From: Hydrangea macrophylla
Lineage: Eukaryota > Streptophyta > Magnoliopsida > Cornales > Hydrangeaceae
Length of the DNA stretch: 64,000 nucleotides
Assembly: GCA_033977485.1 (NCBI GenBank)
Contig: CM066988.1
Span: 3,804,501 to 3,868,500, forward strand
Reading direction: 5' to 3'
Shown: in pieces, positions 46,125 through 56,369 of the stretch
Layout: each line of letters starts with the position of its first letter
Numbering within the stretch: the stretch's first letter is position 1
The notes under the pieces: generated by a model
Told to the model about the DNA's origin: nothing
The model's database searches: none
The model's input: only the letters and a program-made list of their open reading frames with translations
Translations under genes and position numbers: made by a program

Positions 46125-47120
46125 CTTATTGTCTGGTACTATAGTGGTCTAGTGCGATCATTGGTTGACTGGTATGAAGAGAATCTTCCGTGCACTGCCA
46201 TGCTCTGAAGAGCAAAAGATCTTATTTTCATCGGACACTCTGAAGGAAGATGCACAGAATTGGTGGACATCGATATTTAGACAAGGAGCGTCGACTACAT
46301 AGAATGAATTTATAGAGGAGTTTACAAAACAATATTTTCCTCAATCCGTTAGTGATCAGAAATCCCGCGAGTTCACCAATCTTCGACAAGACAACATGAT
46401 TGTAAGGGAGTATTTAGCCAAGTTAACAAGTTTGGCTTGATTCGCGATAGATTTGCTTCCAAATGAGTCTATTCGGGCAAGGAGGTTCAAAGAAGGATTA
46501 CGTGAGAAAATCATAGGGCAGGTGGATACTCTTCATTTGCCAACATTTTCAAAAGTGTTGGATGTTGCCTTGATCATCGAGCGGGGCACGTTATCTTTAG
46601 GACAAGGTAAGATGCCTGGAGGGAGCCACTTTTAAGGGCAAGGTACTTTCAAGCGAAAAATGGGGAGTTCTTCAAGAAGTGGAGGTTCGGGAGGTAATAA
46701 GCCTAGGTACAACACATACAGGAAATTCCATTAGGAAACATGTAATCTACCCAACACGGTTTATAATAATTGCTGATAGACATGGCATGTAGCAAGGAAT
46801 TGTTCAGGATTAAGGTTGAATACCTCGGAGCGAAGCACGATGGTGGAATGGTTTGTTATGATTGTGGTAAGCTCGGGTATCAGATGCATAACTGTCCTAA
46901 GAGAAGGCAAGGAAGCTCTAATGTATCCATGGGTAGTGTACCGACACTAAAACCAACTCAACAATAGCAAATCCAAGGAAGGGAGCAACGTCAAGGCCGA
47001 GGCCTGGGGCAACCACTACTGCTGATACGGTTGTTTCAAGTGAAGTCCTTATTTGTTCATAACCTACAAATCTATTGATGGATTCGGATTCTACATACTC
47101 ATTTATATCACACCAGTTTG
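46125..47120 (+). pseudogene. gag remnant of a Ty3/gypsy (Del/Tekay-like) element
   Basis: Readable phrases in one frame: LKEDAQNWWTS, FIEEFTKQYFPQSV, REFTNLRQDNMIVREYLAKL, then the open frame 46453-46635 (ESIRARRFKEGLREKI, SKVLDVALIIERG). Further on, TWHVARNCSG and CYDCGKLGYQMHNC are two CCHC-like knuckles, the second with Tyr where Gly-His is usual. Stops interrupt it near 46302, 46439 and 46633. Gag of this family packages element RNA; this copy is dead. Confidence 0.75.
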
Positions 47121-47202
47121 CGCGAAAAGCATTCAAAAGATGGAGGATAAGGGAAGTTTCAAGATATTGAAGATATGAAAGATATTATCAGAATTATGGA
47201 GA

Positions 47203-47780
47203 TAAAAAGCATCCCTTATTATTTTTCTTAGGATTCTTAGCATTCCTAATAATTCTTTGTAAATTATTTTCCCTCAATGAAATAAAAGTCCACTTTTCTT
47301 TAATCTCTCGTTATTTTTTGTTCTATCACTTTTAAACTTGTATGCTGCAATACTGTTTTGGAACTTAGAACAAGGGTACTTTCCTACTTATTCACACAAT
47401 CGCCTGTTAGAAGTTAGATTTCAGTTTATTTAGCATCACTTGCTCAATTAGATTAGGAAACCTTTTGTTCTTCGCATACACATCGAACCACTTTATGGTT
47501 CAACCACAACTTGAAAAGCATTTTACAATGCATTCCTTAGTTTTTAGCAGATAAAAAGTATCCCTTTTTATTTTTCTTAGGCTTCTTAGCATTCCTAGTA
47601 ATTCTTTGTAATTTATTTTCTTCAATTAACAAAAGTCAACTTTTATTTAATCTCTCTTTATTTACTGCTCTATCAACTTTAATTGCCCGTTAGAAGTTAG
47701 ATATCAGTTTACTTAGCATCACTCGCTTAATTATTAGGAAACCTTTGTTCTTTGCACACACATTAAACCACTTTCTGGTT
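47203..47780. repeat. ~349-bp tandem duplication
   Basis: CTTCTTAGCATTCCTAGTAA and its counterpart recur at about 47230 and 47580, both followed by AATTCTTTGTAA and later GTTAGAAGTTAGAT plus CATCACT(T/C)GCT. AT-rich, no coding content. Probably LTR-derived. Confidence 0.6.
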
Positions 47781-48125
47781 CTGGCATGCCCATACGCAAA
47801 ATATAGCAAAACAACTACCCATTATGGATGCTCTTAGCCAATAAGCAATAACTGAAATTTGAGCTAGAGCATGATAGGATTTCAAGCCCAAAGTCAATAC
47901 AAACATAATAACTTCATTGAAACTAGACAGGTTGTTACCGTTGAAGCTTGATACACATTGTTGGGCCCAATATATGATAGCGTAAGCTTTTGGAGTAGTT
48001 GGTAACTTAACATGGTAACACATCCTTGTTTTCTTCATATTTGCACTTTGTTATTTGTCTCCACTATGATAGAGTTTGGTTTGTTTGCTCTACAAGTGCA
48101 AGTCGGGGCTGCACGCGAGGGAGAG

Positions 48126-49114
48126 TGTTGAAGTTTGATATACATTGTTGGGCCCATTCTCTAATAGCTTCAGCTTTTGGAGGATTTGGTAATTGTTTGC
48201 ACCCAAAATATGCATTTTTTTTTCCCATAACCGATTATTTGGGGAATTTGGTCAAAAACGCTAGACAAATAAGTATGTAAAATGTGAAAGCATACTGGGT
48301 CCCAAACTATGACCTTATTTTCAAAGTGATTAATGTCATGACAAAAGGTGGGACCCAAGGCATGTAGGTGCTAGTCCGATTTACTTAGCAACTAAAACAG
48401 ATTTGCACAAGGCATTTTTACAAGGTATGTGTGTGCCAATCGGACTGGTACACAAAAGGTGGGACCCAAGGCTTTTGTTCCAAGCATAACTCTGGCCAGG
48501 ACGCCTAGACCCAAAATCGGTCTCATTTTTTGTAGATACATGCAATGTATCAAATCAGGTGGGGCCCAAGCAAAGTTACACGCCCTAAGAAGTTAGCACA
48601 AGTTCCAATGTTATTCACCATTGCAAGACAAAGCTTACACAACAAGATTCAACACTTCCCTCTACAAATATACAGTAGCCCCAACAAATGAACCTCTTGA
48701 GCAGCCCAAACACAACACACAACAATATCTGAAAAGCATTCCAGTAGCATTCAACTTAACATTCCAATAGCAATTTCCTTTAAGATTTCCTTAGTTTTAC
48801 TCTACTGTATTTTGCACTACTTTCTTAAGTATTTTCCGTTTCTTGTAATCTCTCCAATGCAACATATTTCCACTTTCAAAGCTTTCCTTTATATAATTTT
48901 TGTCACTTTCAAACTTGTGTGCTTTAATAAGATTTGAGGATTTCTAGAAAGAGTTATTCCCTATTTACTTTACACAACCAAATTATCAATATTTTTGTAC
49001 ACCGCACTTATAGGTATAAGTTTGGTATATACGTTTGGGTCTAAGTACAAAGCCCCTGGTATGCTTGATCAATAGCACTACACCGATGATGCTATCAATA
49101 ATTTCTGCCAAACA
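48126..49114 (+). repeat. LTR, 989 bp, copy 1
   Basis: Starts TGTTGAAGTTTGATATAC and ends TTTCTGCCAAACA. A partial, older copy of its first ~70 bp precedes it at 47938. It is followed by TTTGGCACGCCAGTGGGACC (49116-49135), which looks like a primer-binding site, then about 270 bp of internal sequence with DDKIDHLYQEI-like coding traces. A related copy lies at 53040-54137. Confidence 0.7.
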
Positions 49115-49945
49115 ATTTGGCACGCCAGTGGGACCACCGAGTGATGAAAAGATGTACACCGAAGCATTGCTATACTTTCTACAGTGATCAAATTCATTGG
49201 CAAAATGAATGAATAAGCCAACTTCACACTAAAATTTATTACCTCAACAACAACAAATTTATTGTCTGTAGTAATTTATGGCGACAAGTGACCATTGCGC
49301 CATTTGATCACAGTATATAGATCGGCATGCCCGCGAATCACGCCAATATGATGATAAGATTGATCATCTTTACCAAGAGATTAATCGCTTCGAGGCCGAT
49401 AATGTAATACCCTGTATTTTTGTATATATATAAATGTATGAGACATGATGTTATTCCTTGAATACGAGTATGAACCTTACCCTTCTGTTTAAATTTAGTG
49501 TCCCAATCGATTGGAACATTTCTGAATTGATTGTCAACTTTGGTATCCCAATTGATTGCCCATCTCCCAATCGATTGAACTCTTGTCGACATAACTAATC
49601 GATTGCCTCTTTCCCAATCGATTGCCTTCATAAATATTTGAGCCCGATCGATTGCCCCTGGCACCAATCAATTGGACGGGAGCTAGAATTGGTCTCCAAG
49701 TTTGCTTGAGATTTTGACATGTGGCACTCTTTCCCTCTATGTATATGAGTCCATTTCGTGCCTAGGAGGGTTGTTTGACAGTTTTTTGGTGAGAGAGGTG
49801 TTTAGATATATATTACATATACCCATACACATACACACATACATATATATACACATATATATACACACACTCCCCATCAGAGGACGAAGAAGAAGAAGAA
49901 GAAGAAGAAGAAGAAAGACAGAAAATGAGGAGAGAGAGATGGAGA

Positions 49946-49982
<37 letters not shown>

Positions 49983-49984
<2 letters not shown>

Positions 49985-50083
49985 AATTGAGCTTCAAGCT
50001 CTATAGCTATACACACTTACACACACACTAGAGGTGAGTTCCAAAGTCACTTGTTCCCTTCTACATGGTGTTGTACATGTTTT

Positions 50084-50133
<50 letters not shown>

Positions 50134-50239
50134 GCTTGAGCTTCAAGCTCTTTAGCCATACACACTTATACACACACACACTGGAGGTGAGTTCCAAAGT
50201 CACTTGGTCCCTTCTACATGGTGTTTTACATGTTTTTAA
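49983..50239 (+). repeat. ~150-bp tandem duplication with GA tracts and strong splice-donor-like sites
   Basis: Both copies contain TTGAGCTTCAAGCTCT, GGAGGTGAGTTCCAAAGTCACTT-like sequence (AGAGGTGAGTT in the first) and CCCTTCTACATGGTG. AG|GTGAGT occurs at 50033 and 50186. Confidence 0.75.
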
Positions 50240-51245
50240 AGAAGGAAAGACGTAGCAAAATGTCCCTCGTACGTTTTAAATTCTAGACTGCCAGTCTTGT
50301 GGAGAAGGTGAAGTTCCAATCAATTGGGCTTTTCCCAATCAATTACCAATGACCTGGACCCAATCGATTGGACTTTAATCCAATCGATTAACATGGTATG
50401 ACTCCCAATCGATAGCAAAGTTTGAAATCGATTGGTATTGATTGTGATCCAATCGACTAGACTTTTTCACAATTAACCATTACTGCTTTTATCCCAACCG
50501 ATTGGACCTCTGTCCCAATAGATTGGAAGTTACAGAATATGGATAGTTTATGTTAGTTAGTATATGAACTGTTTAATTGTTCAATTACCATTCCATGCCT
50601 TCTATATGTGACTATGTTATAACAAAGAAAATAATGTGGCATCAGAGAATAGTATGTTTAAGAATAAAAGGGTTATATTATGGCGTTAGATAAATGTCGA
50701 TCAGGAATCAGTTTGATATCTGTTCATTTCAATCAAAGTAGTCAGGCCACAATGGGATGTCATGTATCAATATTAGTACGGAACCTAGGTAGGCTTGTTA
50801 AGTTCTGGGATTCTTACGGGAATTGGCATTTGGTCATGATATGTTCTTAAAAGCCGGTGAGCTGTTAACATGTTCTTAAAAGGCGATGAGCTGGACCAAG
50901 TAGCCCTAAGATAGACCAGGTGTTCCATTATATGTTCTAAAAAGGCGGTGAGCTGGGATCACTGGTAGACGACGTTAAGTCGTGGCAATAGATTGATATG
51001 CCTTGTTCAAACGTTGTGTCCCTGTAATGTGGTGAACTGTGAATATGTTCTTAAAGTTGGGGACGGACTGACGTGGTGTCCATGACATGTGGTAAGCTGT
51101 GAATATGTTCTTAAAAGCGGTGGACGGAATGATGGTATATCTATAGACTTGAACGATCGAGTCTGTTCATAAATCAAAAGTATGTTAGTTAATCGATCTT
51201 AGGGTAACAAGACGATAATGGTTGGTTAACGATGGGTTTTGAATA

Positions 51246-51411
51246 CAACAATGCTACGGGCACTAACCAATTCCACTAACACTCACACACATACTCTATC
51301 TCTCTCCTAGTGGCACTTTGGGTCCACTGCGGAGCCCACAGTGCCACTAGAAGAGAGATAGAGTGTGGGTGTGAGTGTTTGTTGAATTTGTAAGTGCCCC
51401 AAATATTACTC
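51246..51411. mobile_element. Mutator-type MITE, 166 bp
   Basis: Exact 9-bp target duplication TTTTGAATA (51237-51245, 51412-51420). Left end CAACAATGCTACGGGCAC, right end reversed GAGTAATATTTGGGGCAC. The interior folds through CTCTATCTCTCT and CTAGTGGCACT. Confidence 0.85.
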
Positions 51412-51907
51412 TTTTGAATAATTAAATATACTATTGTAGAATTATATCTTATGCCCTTTCATAAACTTGTTATTACTTTGTCTTCGGTACATCGTTAGTT
51501 TTCTACTCACTCAGCTTTCAATAAGCTGACGGCCTTTTATGCCTGGACATTCCCCATTCAGACTACCATGTTCTTAAAACTGCAGGCAACAAACCCTACG
51601 ATGATAGCTACTACCAGGAGGGTGGTTACGCAGAAGAGGGTGACCCCACCAATGCTGAGTATGCTGGGGAGGACTACTATGCTGAAGACTACGTTTACGC
51701 CAGCTGAAATTAGGATAGGTTATGATTTATATTCCTATATTTTAAACAGTGACCTTATATTTTGTATTTGGGCATATGTTGCCCTAAGACTTTAAATGTT
51801 TCTATTATGACTCTGATGTAATAGCTTAGTAAGTTTATGTTATGATCAGTTTGGTTGTATTATTATTTCTCTATTTTATTACTGGTTAGAATTGCGTGGT
51901 GTAGACA

Positions 51908-53039
51908 ATTCAATGACTTCACCAGTCATGGCCTACGGACCCAAAAAAGAATTTGTTTTCTCTATTTTTGTTGTTCTAGGGCGTGATAGATAAACTGTTT
52001 TTTCTGCAAAGGAATCAGTCTCCATAAAGCCTCAAATGGGACAAATGATCCACCACCCGAAGTGCAAGGCGGTGGTTTCATGTCTCTTGATGATTTTTTA
52101 AATGGTGAATGGATAAAGTAACCAAGTGGCTTTTCCAAGTTCGTCGTTTAAAGGGAAAAAATGATATTAATGAAGACCCGAAATAAAATCATAATAATAA
52201 TCAAAACAACAAATTCGGATGAAAAGTTGGCTACTAATCTGGAATTTTTCGCACAATTTCTTGAGAAAATCAAGAAACTAGAGGAAAATTCACGCAAGAA
52301 TTAGACTAAATTCACGCCGTCTAAGCCATAGGAGGGGCAGACGGCGAGAAAATAGTTGTAAATGCCAAGCTGAAAATTTTTTATTCGTTTAAAGAGTCCC
52401 TCACTAGTGCTGAAGTTCAAAAACACAAGAATGCAAGTCCCACAAAGACCGATTGACAAAAAATTGGACAATTTTTTTTTATTTGCATTTGAACATATTT
52501 CTTTGAAAAAACTAACTCTTAAAGAATTGTTTAAGTATTTTGGCATTTTTGTGGCCAATAACACTTTTTGTGTTAAGCTAATTAATTATTTAGCTTCTAA
52601 AAATTCTCATTCACACTGGCATATTTTGTCTTCAATTTGGTGGTTCTTTTGCACCAATATTATTATCACAGAAAAAGGAGTTTATTAAAAATCGAAGTCA
52701 AATATTGATTCAGTCACAATGCTATTCGATTCACAATAATGATAAATATATATATATATATATATATATACAATATTAGTATTAGCTACTGCATATTTAA
52801 AATACTATTTGGGCCACATGAATGGACCGATAAAATATTTGAATGCTAGAAGTCAGTCTCATGGGGGCCTATCATTTTTATTTTTATTTTTATTTGTATT
52901 TGTCTTAATAATTGAATTTGGTGGTGAGTTGCAATGCCGTGACAAAAATGATGGCTTGAAGGAAGAAGATGATGCTGGCAGCCTGAACCCAAGTAACGAC
53001 AAAAATAGCTCTTTAAAAATTTATTTCTTTTATTTTTAA
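51908..53039. other. AT-rich region, no recognised gene
   Basis: Holds an (AT)n run at 52743-52770 and an 87-residue minus-strand open frame (52301-52564) without a recognisable domain. It may be internal retroelement sequence between LTR copies. Confidence 0.4.
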
Positions 53040-54137
53040 AGAGCTCGGAGGTAACTATTTGCATCCAAAATATGTATTTTACCTCATGACCAAATAATTG
53101 GAAAATTTGGTCAAAAATGCAATAGACAAATAGGGCATTTAAAATGTGAAAGTGACAAGCATAATGGGTCCCAAACTATGACTTTATTTTTAATGTGACT
53201 AATGTCATGACAAAATGTGGGACAGGTATGTGGGTGCCAGTTCGATTTACTTAGGAGTAAAGATTGGAATACATTTAAAGACATAATTTTTGGGTTATAA
53301 TTCAAAAGATGAGTCTATATCTTTTCATAGGTCACAACCTAATAGATAAGTCTATATCTCGAGATATGGACTTATCTTTTAAATTATAACCTAAAACCTA
53401 TATCTTAAGGTGTGTCCCAAGTATTACCATTTACTCAACTTAGCAACTAAAACAGATTTGCATAACGCATTTTTACAAGACATTTTTACAACTAAAATAG
53501 GTGGGACCCAAGGCTTTTGTTCCAAGCATAATTCGGATCACGAGGCCTAGACCCAAAATGGGTCTCATTTTTTTTTGCAGATACATCATTGCAAGACTCA
53601 ATAAGTTAGCAAGTTCCGATATTATTCATCATTGCAAGACAAGTTTACTCAACAAGTTTCTAACACCTCCACTCCACAAATATACAACAGCCCCAATAGA
53701 TGAAGCTCTACACCCTAAACCCTAAACCTCTCCAGCAATTCGAACACAACACACAACAATATCTCAAAAGCATTCTAGTAGCATTCAACTTAGTATTTCA
53801 ATAGCAATTTCCTTTAAGTGTTTCTTAATTTTACTCTATTCTATTTTGCACTACTTTCTTAAGTAATTTATATTTCTTGTAATATTTCTAATGCAAAATA
53901 TTTTCATTTTTAAAGTTTTGTTTTATATTATTTTCATCACTTTCAAACTTGTACGCTTTAGTACGATTTAAGAATTTTTAGCAAAGATTATTCCCTATTT
54001 ACTTAACACAATTGTCTAATCACTATTTTCATACACCGTACTTATATGACATACACGTTCGAATCTTCGTATAAAACTCCTACCACGCCTAATCAATAAC
54101 AGCACACCCAATGATAATATCAATATTTTCTTTAACA
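53040..54137 (+). repeat. LTR, copy 2 (relative of 48126-49114), 5'-truncated
   Basis: Shared phrases with copy 1 include GGGTCCCAAACTATGAC, AACTAAAACAGATTTGCA, GGCTTTTGTTCCAAGCATAA and GATTATTCCCTATTTACTT-like sequence. It lacks about 55 bp at the start and is interrupted by a MITE at 53255-53437. The ends of the two copies correspond (TTAACA here, CAAACA there). Confidence 0.65.
53255..53437. mobile_element. Foldback MITE, 183 bp, inside LTR copy 2
   Basis: Long inverted arms (GGGTTATAATTCAAAAGATGAGT and its reversed counterpart GGTTATAATTTAAAAGATAAGT, trimmed here). An apparent target duplication ACTTAG lies at 53249-53254 and 53438-53443. Copy 1 of the LTR lacks it, which marks the insertion point. 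A palindromic centre TATATCTCGAGATATGG-like sequence is at 53352-53370. Confidence 0.75.
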
Positions 54138-54247
54138 GTTACAAGTTGCATGATTGGAAAAGACATATTGAAAAAAGTTAGGAAAAAAAAAACACAACAA
54201 AACAAAATATTGCACCCCACGGTCCCCACCCCACAGTATATTTCAAA

Positions 54248-54432
54248 GAGTAATACTTGGGGCACAACCAAAGCCACAACCTTTTTTGCACAACCTTCAT
54301 TTTGTGTCTATCTCTCTCCTAGTGGGCACTGTGGTGTCACTGGCACTGTGGGACCCATCAAGAGAGAGATAGACACAAAATGAAGGTTGTGCAAAAAAGG
54401 TTGTGGCTTTGGTTGTACCCCAAGTATTACCC
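54248..54432. mobile_element. Mutator-type MITE, 185 bp, nearly perfect hairpin
   Basis: Exact 9-bp target duplication TATTTCAAA (54239-54247, 54433-54441). Arms of about 70 bp are almost identical, starting GAGTAATACTTGGGG and GGGTAATACTTGGGG. The youngest-looking of the local MITEs. Confidence 0.93.
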
Positions 54433-54556
54433 TATTTCAAACTAGTACTCTGTATTAGATTTGGCCAAAAGATGAAGTTATCTCTCCCCTCTCGGAAAAC
54501 CTGTGGTGTGCCATAGGGGTTTGCACGTACCGACATACATAAGACATAAGAGAGAA

Positions 54557-54734
54557 TGGTAATATTTGGGGCATAAATAAATCTTACAAATACTTACACT
54601 CACAGTTTATCTCTCACTTGGGTGTCATTGTGGGATCTGGATAATTTCAATTGACCCCACAGTGCCAGCCAGAAGAGAAATAGACTGTAGATATAAATAT
54701 TTGTGAGATTTGTTGGTGCCCCTAATATTATTAG
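54557..54734. mobile_element. Mutator-type MITE, 178 bp
   Basis: Exact 9-bp target duplication AAGAGAGAA (54548-54556, 54735-54743). Ends TGGTAATATTTGGGGCA and, reversed, CTAATAATATTAGGGGCA. Same family as 51246 and 54248, more diverged. Confidence 0.85.
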
Positions 54735-54743
54735 AAGAGAGAA

Positions 54744-55383
54744 ATGCAACGTTGTGAGGTAGTCATGTGTAACTTGATAAAAAAAAATTTGTTATTCGAT
54801 GACAAAAAATATCACCACGAAGATAAAAATTTGTAAACACCATGAAAAATAAAATTGTAGCGAATCGAGGTGGTTTTTGTAAATACCATGACAAAAAATT
54901 ATAACCACTATAACAAATAACAATAGCAATTTTGAAATAAAATTTAATTTTAATTTCTTTTGTTTGATTATTAAAGAAGAACTATAGTTATCCACATCAG
55001 TAGATGTTTTAAAATATTACTCTTTTTTTTTTATTGCTCTTTTGAGCCATTAACATTTTAGGACAAAATTTTTCTTTGTTACACATATAATTGCTCTTTA
55101 TTGTACACAATTTTTTTTTAGACAAATTCGTTCTAAAATTTTCAAACTCCTCAAAGGAGAGACATAAATTTCATATTGGGGTCAATTTGATGCTTTTTTT
55201 TTTTTGGGTCTATCTGGAAAAGGAATCATAGTAGAAGGAATGTTAGTGTTATTATCCTGATAAAAATAAAAATAAAAAATAAAAAATTAAACGACAAAAC
55301 AAAACAAGCAACCTCACTAAAGGAATTTTACCTTGAGAATGAAGTGCCAAAGTAGAGCATCTCTAATGGTAAGTGTTATTTTA
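54744..55383. other. AT-rich spacer, nothing recognised
   Basis: Several poly-A/T tracts and repeated CACCATGACAAAAAATTATAACC-like phrases near 54785-54920 (trimmed), but no reading frame or clear element boundary. Confidence 0.4.
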
Positions 55384-55384
55384 C

Positions 55385-55840
55385 ACTGCGTTTGGATTGA
55401 GAGAAACGGAGAGAGGAGAAGAGTAAGGGAACCAAATTCTCTCCAATTTTCTTATTTGGATAGTTAATTTGGGAGAGAAGAAAATATTAAAAGAGAGAAT
55501 GTGAGGAAAAAAGAACCCAAATTTGGTTCTTTCCAAATCAGAGAGAAGAGAAGAGAACTATAGTAAAATATTAATATAATCACCAATATATGCTGAATGT
55601 TTATTCTTATTCTAACATACCCCTTGCATTTATAGAGGGTAAAACAGTAAATTAGTTTTAAAAACATTCTCTTCTCTTCTCTTATGAAAACTAAACAAAC
55701 AAGAGAACGTTATGTTTCTCTTCTCGTCTCTTCTCTCCATCCAAACAAATATGCGTTATCTTCTCTTCTCTTAATGATGTTCTCTTCTCTTCTCTTCTCT
55801 TCTCTTCTCTTCTCTCTGATTCTCTCAATCCAAACGGAGT
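55385..55840. mobile_element. MITE-like element with CGTTTGGATTGAGAGAA ends, 456 bp
   Basis: ACTGCGTTTGGATTGAGAG at the left matches the reversed right end ACTCCGTTTGGATTGAGAG. The interior is rich in AGAGAAGAGA and TCTTCTCTTC; a (TTCTC)n run lies at 55779-55814. Flanks TTA and TAA hint at a PIF/Harbinger target but do not match exactly. Confidence 0.65.
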
Positions 55841-55868
55841 AAGCACTTCAATGGTACACTCTAAAAGA

Positions 55869-56050
55869 AGAGTAATGCTATGTTTTCTAAATTTATATCT
55901 CAAAAGTGATTCCCAAACGATTTGGCAGTAGGACTAGTAAATAATTCCCAATCAAAATTCAAATAATCACACTGTATTAGACCTGACCACATTATCATAT
56001 TATTTAAGAAACACTTTTGAGATAAAAATTTAGAAAGCATTAGCATTACT
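55869..56050. mobile_element. Mutator-type MITE, 182 bp
   Basis: Target duplication TCTAAAAGA / TCTAAAACA (55860-55868, 56051-56059; one mismatch). Ends AGAGTAATGCTATG and, reversed, AGTAATGCTAATGC, then TTTCTAAATTT in both arms. It ends 320 bp upstream of the UGT start codon. Confidence 0.75.
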
Positions 56051-56262
56051 TCTAAAACAAATATCAAATTACAGGATAACACTCAAGACACTACTCCCGT
56101 GGAGTGCCAAAAGTGATGCTTATAATGTAATAATGCCAAATTATAGCATGTCACCCAAAAATATCACTCCAATGCAATGCCAAAATATTGCTATAATTTG
56201 ACAATACTATATCCGGTACCATTAGAGTTGTGTGTGTGTGTTTTTTTTTTTTGGCATGATGC

Positions 56263-56270
56263 TATAAATT
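56263..56270 (+). promoter_or_regulatory. Candidate TATA box of the UGT gene
   Basis: TATAAATT, 100 bp before the ATG at 56370, preceded by a (GT)n and poly-T tract. Spacing is suitable for a short leader. Confidence 0.45.
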
Positions 56271-56369
56271 GGGTATAGCCCTGTTTGGCACATCATTAGA
56301 TATGCTCTTAATTGGTTCAATTAAAACAAAAAGTTTCCAGATTAAAAAGAAAAGAGCCAAAATATCGAA

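Larger units (their letters stand above)
49403..51907 (+). repeat. Tekay/Del-like LTR (about 2.5 kb), solo or truncated
   Basis: Starts TGTAATACCC and ends GGTGTAGACA. Contains repeated AATCGATT motifs (49505-49680, 50315-50530), (GAA)n at 49885-49915, two (GA)n tracts, a 150-bp duplication, GGTGAGCTG phrases (50850-51130), a MITE (51246-51411) and a Tyr/Asp-rich open frame (51585-51707). No target duplication was recognised and no coding region follows, so the right end is less secure than the left. Confidence 0.55.

Noticed and set aside
49702..50255. Arg- and Glu/Arg-rich or Ser/Leu-rich small frames
   Set aside because: Translations of (GAA)n and (GA)n microsatellites in the LTR.
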